Source: Thermoleophilaceae bacterium (GTDB taxonomy: Bacteria; Actinomycetota; Thermoleophilia; Solirubrobacterales; Thermoleophilaceae). Taken from it: a DNA stretch of 64,000 nucleotides. This document shows, in pieces, positions 56,114-64,000 of the stretch; position 1 is the first letter of the stretch, and each line of letters opens with the position of its first letter. The DNA lies in the NCBI GenBank assembly GCA_030446485.1, contig JAUJNF010000005.1:129739-193738 (forward strand), read 5' to 3'. Below the pieces are notes generated by a model that saw only the letters and a list, made by a program, of their open reading frames with translations, was not told where the DNA came from and did no database searches. The translations under genes and the position numbers were made by a program.

Positions 56114-56189
56114 GGTGCACGGTGGACGGTGGACGGTGGACGGGGCTCCAACTCATGGCCCGTCCACCGTCCTCTGTCCGCTGTCCACC
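56114..56189. repeat. GTGGACGG-type repeat, copy d (inverted pair)
   Basis: Arm 1 (56114-56145) contains three GGTGGAC units; arm 2 (56158-56189) reads CCCGTCCACCGTCCTC and on to GTCCACC. They can form a long hairpin 13 bases past the hppA stop. Best copy of the family. Confidence 0.7.
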
Positions 56190-56202
56190 TCGCCGCGGCG
56201 AG

Positions 56203-58281
56203 CTACACGATCAACGGGATGATCAGGATCGCCACGATGTTGGCCACCTTGATCATCGGGTTGATCGCCGGCCCCGCGGTGTCCTTGTAGGGGTCGCCGA
56301 CCGTGTCGCCGGTCACCGAGGCGGCGTGCGCCTCGGAGTTCTTGCCGCCGTACTCGCCGTCCTCGATCAGCTTCTTGGCGTTGTCCCACGCCCCGCCACC
56401 CGAGGTCATGGACACCGCCGTGAAGAACCCGACCACGATCACGCCGATCAGCAGGCCGCCGAGCGCCTTGTAGGAGAGCAGGCCGATCACCACGGTGATC
56501 ACGATCGGGATCAGCGCCGGGGCGATCATCTCCTTCTGCGCCGCGGCGGTCACGATCGACACGCAGCGGGCGTAGTCCGGCCGGTCGGTGCCCTTCATGA
56601 TCCCCGGCTTCTCCTTGAACTGGCGCCGCACCTCCTCGACCACGAGCCCGCCGGCGCGGCCTACCGACTCGATCGAGAGCGACACGAACAGGAAGACCAT
56701 CATGCCTCCCACCAACAGCCCGATCAGCACCTCCGGGTCCGAGATGTCGAAGGAGATGTCGATGCCCCCGCCCGCCTCGTCGCGGAGCTCCTCGATGAAG
56801 GCGCCGAACAGCACGAGCGCGGCGAGCACGGCCGAGCCGATCGCGTACCCCTTGGTGACGGCCTTGGTCGTGTTGCCAACGGCGTCGAGCGGGTCGGTCA
56901 CGCCGCGCACCTCGGCGGGCAGGTCGGCCATCTCGGCGATGCCGCCGGCGTTGTCGGTGATCGGGCCGAACGCGTCGAGGGCGACGATCAGTCCGGTCAG
57001 CGACAGCTGCGCCATCACCGCCACGCCGATGCCGTAGATGCCGCCTAGCTCGTTGGCCGCGAGGATGCCCAGGGCGAGCACGATGGCCGGGGCGGCCGTC
57101 GACTGGAAGCCCTGCGCAAGCCCCTGGATGATGTTGGTGGCGTGTCCGGTCTGCGAGGCGCGCGCCGTCGTCTTCACCGGACGAAAGCGCGTCGAGGTGT
57201 AGTAGTCGGTGATCACGAAGAGCAGCGCGGTGATGCCGATGCCCACCAGCGTGCACAGCCACAGGTCGATGCCGCTGGGCTCCTCGTTGCCGCCCTTCAG
57301 CAGGCCCGAGGCGCCCTCCTGGAACGTGATGTCGTTCATCAGGCCGAGGGTGATCGGCAGGAACGCCAGGGCCGCCAGCACGCCGGAGACGATCAGCCCC
57401 TGGTAGAGGGCGCGCTCCACGTTGCCGGCGCGGCTGCGGACCGCGAAGGTGCCGATGATCGAGGCGATGATCGACACCCCGCCGATCACCAGGGGATAGA
57501 CGGCCGCCTCGCCGAGCTCGTTGAAGGTCAGGACGCCGAGGAGCATCACGGCGACCGCGGTGACCGCGTAGGTCTCGAACAGGTCGGCCGCCATGCCGGC
57601 GCAGTCGCCCACGTTGTCGCCCACGTTGTCGGCGATCACCGCCGGGTTGCGGGGATCGTCCTCGGGGATGCCGGCCTCGACCTTGCCTACCAGGTCGGCT
57701 CCCACGTCCGCGGCCTTGGTGAAGATTCCGCCGCCGAGCCGGGCGAAGACCGAAATCAGCGAACCGCCGAAGCCGAGCCCGACGAGGGCGTCCACCGCCT
57801 CCTTCTCCTCCACGCCCGTGAGCAGCAGGATCCCGTAGTAGCCCGCCACGCCCAGCAGCGCGAGGCCGGCCACCAGGAGGCCGGTGACGGCACCGCCGCG
57901 GAAGGCGACCGACAGCGCGCGCGGTATGCCGTCGCGCGCCGACTCGGCGACGCGGGCGTTCATCCGCACCGACACGTTCATGCCGATGAAGCCGGCCGCC
58001 GCGGAGAACAGCCCGCCGATGACGAACCCGATCGCGGTCTCGATGTCGAGCGCGAAGGCGAGAAGGATCGCGAGCACCACCGCGACCCCGCCGATGATCG
58101 TGTACTGGCGCCTCAGGTACGCCTGGGCGCCCTCCTGCACGGCCAGCGAGATCTCCTGCATGCGCTCGTTACCGGGCGACAGCGCGAGGAGCGAGCGCGA
58201 GGTCAGGGCGCCGTAGAGCACGGCGGCTCCCGCGCAGGCGAGCGCGATGACCACGCCGAAATCGGTGAGGAAGTCGTTCAA
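56203..58281 (-). CDS. hppA: Membrane-bound proton-translocating pyrophosphatase
   Basis: 692 residues, about 16 helices. The substrate loop [35 protein letters not shown] is exact. [16 protein letters not shown] has Lys and Thr at the positions that mark K+-independent enzymes, so it should pump protons without potassium. TTG start at 58281 with GGAGG 8 bases upstream. Couples pyrophosphate hydrolysis to the proton gradient. Confidence 0.95.
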   Translation of the reverse strand: MNDFLTDFGVVIALACAGAAVLYGALTSRSLLALSPGNERMQEISLAVQEGAQAYLRRQYTIIGGVAVVLAILLAFALDIETAIGFVIGGLFSAAAGFIGMNVSVRMNARVAESARDGIPRALSVAFRGGAVTGLLVAGLALLGVAGYYGILLLTGVEEKEAVDALVGLGFGGSLISVFARLGGGIFTKAADVGADLVGKVEAGIPEDDPRNPAVIADNVGDNVGDCAGMAADLFETYAVTAVAVMLLGVLTFNELGEAAVYPLVIGGVSIIASIIGTFAVRSRAGNVERALYQGLIVSGVLAALAFLPITLGLMNDITFQEGASGLLKGGNEEPSGIDLWLCTLVGIGITALLFVITDYYTSTRFRPVKTTARASQTGHATNIIQGLAQGFQSTAAPAIVLALGILAANELGGIYGIGVAVMAQLSLTGLIVALDAFGPITDNAGGIAEMADLPAEVRGVTDPLDAVGNTTKAVTKGYAIGSAVLAALVLFGAFIEELRDEAGGGIDISFDISDPEVLIGLLVGGMMVFLFVSLSIESVGRAGGLVVEEVRRQFKEKPGIMKGTDRPDYARCVSIVTAAAQKEMIAPALIPIVITVVIGLLSYKALGGLLIGVIVVGFFTAVSMTSGGGAWDNAKKLIEDGEYGGKNSEAHAASVTGDTVGDPYKDTAGPAINPMIKVANIVAILIIPLIV

Positions 58282-58349
58282 GGGGAAAGCCTCCGAGTGA
58301 TGTTTGGGTCAGTCCGTGCGAGCTCGCCGGGAACGGCGCGAAGCGCTCG

Positions 58350-59180
58350 TCAGAGCACGATCGCGCTGCTCAGCGCCCGGGCACATATGTCGTCCGGCTG
58401 CGGCCCGATCTTGGGGAGCACCCGGAACAGGAGCGCGCGGAGTCTATCGAGGTTGTCGGCAAACACGCGATAGGCGGCCTCGGCGGTCACCGGCTCGACG
58501 GACGGGTCGTCGTCCAGGCCGGCGTCGTAGTCGGTCACGAGCGACACGTTGGCGTAGCAGAGCTCGAGCTCGCGGGCGAGCCACGCCTCGGGGTACTGGG
58601 TCATGTTCACGACGTCCCACCCGGCGGCACGGAACCAGCCGGATTCGGCGCGGGTGGAGAAGCGCGGGCCGGAGATGACCACCACCGTCCCGCCGTCCAC
58701 CACCGGAATTCCGAGCGCCTCGGCGGCGGCCACGAGCGCGGCCCGCAGCGACGGGCAGTACGGGTCGGCAGCCGCCACGTGGGTGGTCTGCGGCCCGTGG
58801 TAGAAGGTGTCCGCCCTGCCCCGCGTGCGGTCGACGAACTGGTCGCAGACCACGAACGTGCCGGGTGCGTGCTCCGGCCTGAGCGAACCGCAGGCGGCCG
58901 GCCCCACTATTCGCCTGACACCCACCTCTCTCATGGCCCACAGGTTTGCCCGGTAGTTGATCCGGTGCGGCGGGAGGTCGTGTCCGTCGCCGTGACGTGG
59001 CATGAAGGCCACGCGCGTACCGCCCAGGGACCCAATCCGGATCGCGGCCGACGGCGGGCCCCAGGGCGTGTCCAGCGATACCTCCTCGGAATCGTCGAGG
59101 AAGCGATAGAACCCGGACCCTCCGAAGACTCCCACCGGGGCCTCGGAAGGCGACCGCGGCCGCCCTGCGGCGGAGGACAC
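58350..59180 (-). CDS. mtnP: S-methyl-5'-thioadenosine phosphorylase family
   Basis: 276 residues: VGVFGGSGFYRF, MPRHGDGHDLPPHRINYRAN, VVISGPRFSTRAES, NMTQYPEAWLARELELCYANVSLVTDYDAG. These are the PNP/MTAP family II signatures. MTA or methylthioinosine could be the substrate. GTG 59180 with GGGGAG 9 bases upstream, 14 bases after the previous stop. Confidence 0.93.
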   Translation of the reverse strand: MSSAAGRPRSPSEAPVGVFGGSGFYRFLDDSEEVSLDTPWGPPSAAIRIGSLGGTRVAFMPRHGDGHDLPPHRINYRANLWAMREVGVRRIVGPAACGSLRPEHAPGTFVVCDQFVDRTRGRADTFYHGPQTTHVAAADPYCPSLRAALVAAAEALGIPVVDGGTVVVISGPRFSTRAESGWFRAAGWDVVNMTQYPEAWLARELELCYANVSLVTDYDAGLDDDPSVEPVTAEAAYRVFADNLDRLRALLFRVLPKIGPQPDDICARALSSAIVL

Positions 59181-59194
59181 CCGGCTGATCTCCC

Positions 59195-59650
59195 CTAGGA
59201 GCCCGGCAGCCAGATCTTGGCGCGCGCCTTGGCCCGCTCCGCCTCGTCGGCGGTCGGCTCGGCGGGCGCCGGAGGTGCCGCGCCCGGCGGAGCCCCGGGC
59301 GGCGCTGCAGGGCCGGCCGGCGCGCCGGTGGCAGCCGGGTCCTCGGCCCCGCCGGCCGCCCCCGCCTCGCGGGCGTAGGCCATCTGGAGCTGCGTCAGCG
59401 CGTTGCGGATCGCCGCCGCGGGCTCCGCCGGCAGCAAGGGCACGAGGGCGCGGGCGCCCTCGATCGCCAGGCGCGCCTGCGCGAGGTCCCGGTCGCCGCC
59501 GGCCGATGGCCCGCTCAAGCCCAGGCGCATCCCGCCGAGGTTCACGAGCGTGACCACGGTCTGCAGGATCACGTCCTGGACCGCGATGCCGCGCATCTCC
59601 GCCTCGAACGCGGCCTGGAGCTCCTCCTCGGTCGGCTCGGGCCGGCTCAC
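59195..59650 (-). CDS. DUF1844-like small protein
   Basis: 151 residues. The N-terminal half (LQTVVTLVNLGGMRLGL, DLAQARLAIEGARALVPLL, IRNALTQLQMAYAREA) has the helical pattern of DUF1844 proteins; the C-terminal half is Ala/Pro/Gly-rich with a charged end. Stop and start overlap the neighbour genes, so it is in the same operon. Function unknown. Confidence 0.65.
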   Translation of the reverse strand: MSRPEPTEEELQAAFEAEMRGIAVQDVILQTVVTLVNLGGMRLGLSGPSAGGDRDLAQARLAIEGARALVPLLPAEPAAAIRNALTQLQMAYAREAGAAGGAEDPAATGAPAGPAAPPGAPPGAAPPAPAEPTADEAERAKARAKIWLPGS

Positions 59651-60792
59651 GAGACCACCCGCTCGGCGGCATGGCTGTGCTGGGCGGAGGCCACCTCGGC
59701 AGCGTAGACCTCCTCGATCGACTGACCCTCGGCGAGCGCGCGGTGCTGGCGCTGGGCGCCGTTAAGCGCCGGCGGAGAGGGGTCGAGCCCCAGGGCGGTT
59801 CGCGCGGGCCCCGTCCAGGCCAGCAGCCGATCGGCCAGGGCGGCGGCCGGGAACTCCTCGCCCCGCTCCAGGTCGATCAGCTTGCCGTCGAGGCCGTAGC
59901 GCACCGCCCGCCACATGTTCTCCTCGATCAGGCGCCCCGCGGGCGGATCGGGCAGCGCGCCCTCGTCGTGGTCGAGGGCGGCCTGGGCCACGCAGGCCAC
60001 GATGAGCGCGGCCATCGCCGCCGAGTCCTCGGCGCTCGACTGGGCGTCGCAGATCCGCACCTCCACCGTGCCGTAGGCGTGATGCGGGCGCACGCTCCAC
60101 CACAGCTGGGTCTGCTCCTGGATCGACCGGGTGCGCACCAGCAGCTCGACGTACTCGGCGTAGGCGGCGAAGCCACCGAACACGTCCGGGACCCCGCAGC
60201 GGGGAAAGCTCTTGGTGAAGATCTGCGTGCGGGCCGAATGCAGGCCCGAGTCACGGCCGTCGAGGAAGGGCGAGTTGGCCGAGAGGGCGAGCAGCTCCGG
60301 GAGAAGGGCGCGCATGCGGTCGCAGACGGCGATGGCCCGGTCGGCTCCGCGGATGCCCACGTGCACGTGCACGCTGAACGTGTTGTTGCGCCACGCCACG
60401 TAGCGCAGCTGCTCGTCCAGGCGACGGTAGTGCTCCGTGTCGATGATCCGCTGCTCCTGCCAGGCGCTCCAGGGGTGCGTCCCGCAGGAGGCCAGCAACA
60501 CGTCGTGCTCGGCAGCCAGGCGCGCGAGCCGCGCGCTCGCCTCGCGCTGGCTCGCGAGGGCGTCCGCGAAGGTATCGCCCTTCGCAGACCGAATCTCGAT
60601 CTCCGAGGAGATCAGCTCGCCGGCCACGCGCTCGGCCAGCACGTCGTCCTCGGCCGCCGCGAGGGCGAGCTCCTCGTACCGCGGGGTGAGCGACCGGGTG
60701 CCCGGATCGAGCAACGCGAACTCCTCCTCGATCCCCACCGTGAAGTCCTCGGCGGAGTCGAAGGCCTCCCGGGCTCTGGCCATGTCGAGCAC
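59647..60792 (-). CDS. Carboxylate-amine ligase, YbdK/GCS2 family
   Basis: 381 residues: FTVGIEEEFALLDP (the family's metal-binding GIEEE), NNTFSVHVHVG, SANSPFLDGRDSGLHSARTQIFTKSFPRCGVP, WWSVRPHHAYGTVEVRICD, ENMWRAVRYGLDG. Members form glutamate-cysteine or related amide bonds. GTG 60792 or ATG 60783 are both possible. Next to rex and a glutaredoxin-like gene, which fits a redox or thiol role. Confidence 0.88.
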   Translation of the reverse strand: MLDMARAREAFDSAEDFTVGIEEEFALLDPGTRSLTPRYEELALAAAEDDVLAERVAGELISSEIEIRSAKGDTFADALASQREASARLARLAAEHDVLLASCGTHPWSAWQEQRIIDTEHYRRLDEQLRYVAWRNNTFSVHVHVGIRGADRAIAVCDRMRALLPELLALSANSPFLDGRDSGLHSARTQIFTKSFPRCGVPDVFGGFAAYAEYVELLVRTRSIQEQTQLWWSVRPHHAYGTVEVRICDAQSSAEDSAAMAALIVACVAQAALDHDEGALPDPPAGRLIEENMWRAVRYGLDGKLIDLERGEEFPAAALADRLLAWTGPARTALGLDPSPPALNGAQRQHRALAEGQSIEEVYAAEVASAQHSHAAERVVS

Positions 60793-60794
60793 GA

Positions 60795-61518
60795 TCAGGT
60801 CAGGTAGAAGTAGAGCGCGTGCAGCAGGTCCACCGCCGGGCTCGAGGTGTGCACCGTCACCTCGGGCGGCACCTGGAGCAGCGCCTCGGAGTAGTTGAAG
60901 ATGATCTTCACGCCGGCCTCGACAAGGTCGTCGGCCACCCCCTGGGCGGCCTCCGTGGGCACCGCCAGCACCCCGACCACGATGTCCTCGTCGCGGACCA
61001 CGCGCTCGAGCTCGTCGTACAGCCGCACGGTGAGCGCCCCTCCCACCGCCTCGCCCACCTTGCGAGGGTCGGTGTCGAAGATCGCCACCACGCGAAACCC
61101 GTGGTCGGCGAAGATGTCCGAGCTCGCGATGGCCTTACCGAGGTGGCCGGCGCCGAACAGGGCGATGTTGTGCTGGCCGCTCGTGCGCAGGATCTTGCGG
61201 ATCTGCGAGACCAGCGGCGATGTTGTGCTGGCCGCTCGTGCGCAGGATCTTGCGGATCTGCGAGACCAGCGAGTCGACGTTGTATCCCACTCCGCGCTTG
61301 CCGAACTTGCCGAAGCCGGACAGATCACGGCGGATCTGCGTGGAGTTCACGTGGGTGTAGTCGGCGAGCTCCTGGGAGGAGATGGTCTCCTTCCCCATCT
61401 TCTTCGCCTGGGTCAGGACCTGGAGGTAGCGCGAGAGCCGCGCGGCGACGCCGAGCGACAGGCGCTCCCCGCCGACCACGAGCTCGACGGTGGAGCCCGG
61501 GGGCTCGTTGAAGCTCAC
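60795..61518 (-). pseudogene. rex: Redox-sensing repressor Rex, disrupted by a 55-bp tandem duplication
   Basis: The N-terminal winged helix (VAARLSRYLQVLTQAKKMGKETISSQELADYTHVNSTQIRRDLSGFGKFGKRGVGY) and the C-terminal NADH-binding Rossmann domain (NIALFGAGHLGKAI, VVAIFDTDPRKVG, FNYSEALL) are both intact but in different frames. A 55-bp segment is repeated head-to-tail at 61161-61270, adding one base modulo three. Deleting one copy gives 222 residues, the normal Rex length. Rex represses fermentation and respiration genes when NADH is low. Either an assembly artefact or a reversible on/off mutation. Confidence 0.88.
61161..61270. repeat. Perfect 55-bp tandem duplication inside rex
   Basis: Copy 1 61161-61215 and copy 2 61216-61270, identical in sequence (both begin GGCGATGTTGTGCTGG and end CGAGACCAGC). 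The unit encodes VSQIRKILRTSGQHNIA of Rex. Confidence 0.95.
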
Positions 61519-61772
61519 CGCGCCACCTTAGCGAGGCGCATCTCGAGCTCGTCGGCGTCAACGTGGTACTCGAAGACCTCCTCACCGTCGACCGCCAGCA
61601 CCGGAATCCGCTCGCCGTAGGCGCGGTTCAGGCGAGGGTCCAGCGAAACGTCGATCTCGACGAGCTCGGTGGCCGTGGTGGCAGCCGCCCGCGCGTCGAG
61701 CACCACCCGGCGCGCCTCCTCGCAGAGGTGGCAGCCGGGCTTGCCGTAGAGGGTGAGGGTTCTGGGGGTCAT
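61515..61772 (-). CDS. Glutaredoxin-like (DUF836-type) protein
   Basis: 85 residues: LTLYGKPGCHLCEEARRVV with the CHLC redox motif, ...RIPVLAVDGEEVFEYHVD with the cis-proline. Small actinobacterial glutaredoxin-like proteins of this type occur next to rex. The stop overlaps the rex start (ATGA). Confidence 0.85.
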   Translation of the reverse strand: MTPRTLTLYGKPGCHLCEEARRVVLDARAAATTATELVEIDVSLDPRLNRAYGERIPVLAVDGEEVFEYHVDADELEMRLAKVAR

Positions 61773-61785
61773 GGGGGGCTCGGCC

Positions 61786-61816
61786 AGTGGACGGTGGACG
61801 GCGGACGGTGGACGGG
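61786..61816. repeat. GTGGACGG-type repeat, copy e (single arm)
   Basis: AGTGGACGGTGGACGGCGGA and continuation GGTGGACGGG, 2 bases past the tsaD stop and 13 bases before the glutaredoxin ATG. Four GGACGG units; no opposing arm. Confidence 0.6.
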
Positions 61817-61818
61817 CT

Positions 61819-62805
61819 TCATGGCCGCGCCGTGGCATCGAGGGCCAGGTAGTCCGGGTAGGGGAGCGGGTCGAGGAAGCGGGCCGCGCCGGCGATCATC
61901 GCCGCGTTGTCGGTGCAGAGCGCCATGTCGGGGATCCACAGGTCGATGCCCCGGTCCGCGCAGGCCTCGGCCAGGCGGGCGCGCAACCGAGAGTTGGCGG
62001 CCACGCCGCCGCCCACGGCCAGCGAGGTGAGCCGCTGCTGCTCGAGGGCCGAGAGGGCACGGGCCACCAGCACGTCGACCACGGCCGCCTGGTACGAGGC
62101 GGCAAGGTCCGCCCGGGCGCGCGCAGCGGCCTCGCCCAGGTCGCGGACGCGGTACAGCAACGAGGTCTTCAGGCCGCTGAAGCTGAAGTCCAGGCCGTCG
62201 CCGGGGAGCGGCCGCGGGAACCCGAAGACCTCCGGGTCGCCCTCGCGCGCGAGGCGGTCGAGGGCCGGGCCGCCCGGGTAGCCGAGGCCCAGCAGCCGGG
62301 CGCCCTTGTCGAAGGCCTCGCCCGCCGCATCGTCGAGGGTGCGCCCGAGCGTGGCGTACGAGGCGCGCTCGTCCACGCGGGCCACGAAGGTGTGGCCGCC
62401 GCTCGCCACGAGGCAGACGTAGGGCGGCTCGATCGGTGCCTCGCCGAGCATGCTCGCCGTCACGTGGCCATGGAGGTGATCGACGGCCACGAGCGGCAGG
62501 CCCTGCGCGGCGGCCAGGGCCTTGGCGCTCGACAGTCCCACGAGAAGGGCTCCGATCAGCCCCGGACCGCTGGTCACGGCAACGGTTTCGACCGCGCTCA
62601 GGGACGCGTCCGCCCGCTCGAGGGCATCGCTCACCACCGCGTCGACCGCCTCGAGGTGGCGCCGGGACGCGATCTCCGGCACCACGCCGCCGTAGCGCTC
62701 GTGCAGGAGGCCCTGGGAGGCGACCACGTTCGAGAGCACGCGCCCGTCGAGGTCGACGGCCGCGGCGCAGGTGTCGTCGCAGCTCGTCTCGATGCCGAGG
62801 ATCAC
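61819..62805 (-). CDS. tsaD: tRNA threonylcarbamoyladenosine transferase TsaD
   Basis: 328 residues: ILGIETSCDDTCAAAVD, GGVVPEIASRRHLEA, VDHLHGHVTASM (metal ligands H-x-x-x-H), SGGHTF, FSGLKTSLLY, AVGGGVAANSRLR, CTDNAAMIA. Transfers threonylcarbamoyl to A37 of ANN-decoding tRNAs. GTG 62805 overlaps the rimI stop (GTGA). Confidence 0.97.
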   Translation of the reverse strand: MILGIETSCDDTCAAAVDLDGRVLSNVVASQGLLHERYGGVVPEIASRRHLEAVDAVVSDALERADASLSAVETVAVTSGPGLIGALLVGLSSAKALAAAQGLPLVAVDHLHGHVTASMLGEAPIEPPYVCLVASGGHTFVARVDERASYATLGRTLDDAAGEAFDKGARLLGLGYPGGPALDRLAREGDPEVFGFPRPLPGDGLDFSFSGLKTSLLYRVRDLGEAAARARADLAASYQAAVVDVLVARALSALEQQRLTSLAVGGGVAANSRLRARLAEACADRGIDLWIPDMALCTDNAAMIAGAARFLDPLPYPDYLALDATARP

Positions 62806-63335
62806 GCCCCGGCGCGCTGGCCGGAGCCGCGATCGACCACGAGCGGCCCGTGCTCCGCGGGCTCCCCATCGAGGGCCTCCCTGCCCGACCCGGGCGCGGT
62901 GCGCCACATGATGAGCGCGTCCTCCTTGTTGTCGTGGTAGTAGCCGCGGCGGCGGCCCGCGCCACGGAACCCGAAGCCCTCGTACAGGTGGATCGCGCCG
63001 AGGTTCGACAGCCTCACCTCGAGCGTGTACTGCTCGCCGGGACGATCCGCACGGTCGAACAGCGCCTGGAGTAGCGCGGTGGCGATGCCCTCGCGCTGGT
63101 GGCGATCGTCGACCGCCACGTTCATCAGATGCCAGACGGTGTCGTAGCGCGAGCACACCGTGTAGCCGACGACGCGGGCGCCGTGCACCGCGGCGAGACA
63201 GATGCCGGACGGCTTGGACAGCTCCAGCACGAACATGGCGAGCGACCACGGCGTCGGGAACGCTCGCCGCTCGATCGCGATCACCTGGGGCAGATCGCTG
63301 TAGGTCAGGCGGCGAATCTCGAGTGGCTGGCTCAT
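62802..63335 (-). CDS. rimI: RimI-type protein N-acetyltransferase
   Basis: 177 residues, GNAT fold: VIAIERRAFPTPWSLAMF at the start, NVAVDDRHQREGIATALLQAL (acetyl-CoA motif with R/Q-x-x-G-x-A), LEVRLSNLGAIHLYEGFGF near the end. Acetylates the N-terminus of ribosomal protein S18 or others. A 35-residue Gly/Glu tail is unusual. ATG overlaps the tsaB stop (ATGA). Confidence 0.92.
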   Translation of the reverse strand: MSQPLEIRRLTYSDLPQVIAIERRAFPTPWSLAMFVLELSKPSGICLAAVHGARVVGYTVCSRYDTVWHLMNVAVDDRHQREGIATALLQALFDRADRPGEQYTLEVRLSNLGAIHLYEGFGFRGAGRRRGYYHDNKEDALIMWRTAPGSGREALDGEPAEHGPLVVDRGSGQRAGA

Positions 63336-64000
63336 CGCGCTGGCTTGGCGTCCGGGGCTCGCAGGTAGAGCGGGACGATGGCCTCGGGAGACGTGGGTGG
63401 CACTGCGCTCGCGAGCTTGCAGATGTGCAGCGCCCGCACCACATGCAGCTCGGACTGGTCTGGTGCCACGGGCACGCCGGCCTCCTCGAGAAGGTCGCGA
63501 CATCGTAGCGAGCCGTCGCCGACGGCCACGGGTGCCGCGTCGAGGGTCCGCAACCGCTCGACGAGGTCCTCGGGAGTGGCGGCGAAGGGCGCCCAGCGCT
63601 CACGCCCGTGCTCGTACAGCGCGGCGTACACCTGCCCGCGCCGGGCGTCGGTCAGGGCCAGGGCCAGCCGCGCGTCCAGGCCGGCCGCCAGCGCGGCGAG
63701 GGAGACCACCGGCCGCAGCGGGATCGCGCGAGCGTGCGCGAGCGCACGGGCCGTGGCGATGCCGATGCGAAGGCCCGTGAACGTCCCGGGCCCGCGACCG
63801 ACGGCGATGGCGTCGACGTCCGGCCACTCGAGGCCGGCCTCGGCGCGGGTCCGCTCGATTGCGGGCAGGAGCTCCTGGGCGTGACGCGGGCGCCGGTCGG
63901 GGCCGGCGCGCTCCGGGGCCACCTCCGACGCCGTGCCGTCTGCACGCAGCGCGCACACCGAGGTGCCGGTGGTCGACGTGTCGAAGCCGAGCACGTTCAT
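63332..64000 (-). CDS. tsaB: TsaB, threonylcarbamoyladenosine synthesis scaffold
   Basis: 222 residues: MNVLGFDTSTTGTSVCAL, HAQELLPAIE, AIAVGRGPGTFTGLRIGIATARALAHA, LTDARRGQVYAALYE. Pseudo-ATPase partner of TsaD. The ATG sits on the last three bases of the window and fits the family start, so the gene looks complete, but an upstream start cannot be excluded. The gene order tsaB-rimI-tsaD is conserved in many bacteria. Confidence 0.93.
   Translation of the reverse strand: MNVLGFDTSTTGTSVCALRADGTASEVAPERAGPDRRPRHAQELLPAIERTRAEAGLEWPDVDAIAVGRGPGTFTGLRIGIATARALAHARAIPLRPVVSLAALAAGLDARLALALTDARRGQVYAALYEHGRERWAPFAATPEDLVERLRTLDAAPVAVGDGSLRCRDLLEEAGVPVAPDQSELHVVRALHICKLASAVPPTSPEAIVPLYLRAPDAKPAR

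Noticed and set aside
54420-56222. A 600-codon plus-strand open frame
   Set aside because: Antisense shadow of the APC-Usp permease; no recognisable domain.

Overview
The window is very GC-rich, uses GTG and TTG starts freely, and packs most genes into tight operons with 4-bp start/stop overlaps. It carries an F420-type flavin reductase, LexA boxes of the Gram-positive type (CGAAC-N4-GTTCG), an ImuB-type SOS polymerase, Rex, and a complete type IV pilus system without an outer-membrane secretin. Together these point to a high-GC Gram-positive bacterium, most likely of the actinobacterial class Thermoleophilia (Solirubrobacterales-like). That placement is an inference, since no rRNA gene is present.

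Layout. 1-1175: 3' part of an SOS-controlled imuB. 1388-1855: an orphan pilin on the opposite strand. 1.9-6.1 kb: pepQ, aroQ, an aroK-aroB fusion and aroC (shikimate pathway). 6.2-21.4 kb: the type IV pilus locus, with a calcium-binding-repeat protein, a PilP-like protein, pilO, pilN, pilM, the prepilin peptidase, three minor-pilin-type genes, pilA, pilC, pilT, pilB and a thioredoxin-fold membrane protein. 21.4-26.7 kb: aroE, mltG, ruvX, alaS. 26.9-28.3 kb: an HD-GYP protein. 28.2-29.7 kb: an MFS exporter with a probable attenuator leader. 29.8-35.6 kb: a five-gene oligopeptide ABC importer. 35.6-38.3 kb: a SigB/F-type sigma factor, a partner regulator and a NifU-MnmA fusion. 38.5-43.5 kb: aspS, hisS, a metallo-beta-lactamase fold hydrolase, a small membrane protein and formiminotransferase. 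43.5-50.7 kb: tRNA-Met, small genes, a heterodimeric ABC exporter, tRNA-Gln, a broken HNH nuclease behind a perfect LexA box, and gluQ. 50.7-58.3 kb: two Trk/RCK proteins, two APC permease-UspA fusions and a proton pyrophosphatase. 58.3-64 kb: mtnP, a DUF1844-like gene, a YbdK-type ligase, rex (broken by a 55-bp tandem duplication), a glutaredoxin-like gene, tsaD, rimI and tsaB.

The most interesting signals are regulatory. Six good copies and one weaker copy of a promoter of the form TMAA-N16-RYCGATAN lie directly upstream of pilus genes, always with the same 16-base spacer. This is the pattern used by FliA/SigD/WhiG-family sigma factors, so the pilus locus looks like one sigma-28-type regulon. 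The main pilin gene also carries a cyclic di-GMP-I (GEMM) riboswitch in its leader, and an HD-GYP protein is encoded nearby. The thioredoxin-fold protein and the calcium-repeat protein share the promoter and so probably belong to the pilus machine.

Several conserved genes (aroKB, the pilP-like gene, pilO, pilB, nifU-mnmA) contain single-base frameshifts, most in or next to short homopolymer runs, and rex carries a 55-bp duplication. This looks more like residual sequencing or assembly error than decay. Coordinates of those genes are given across the whole broken frame.
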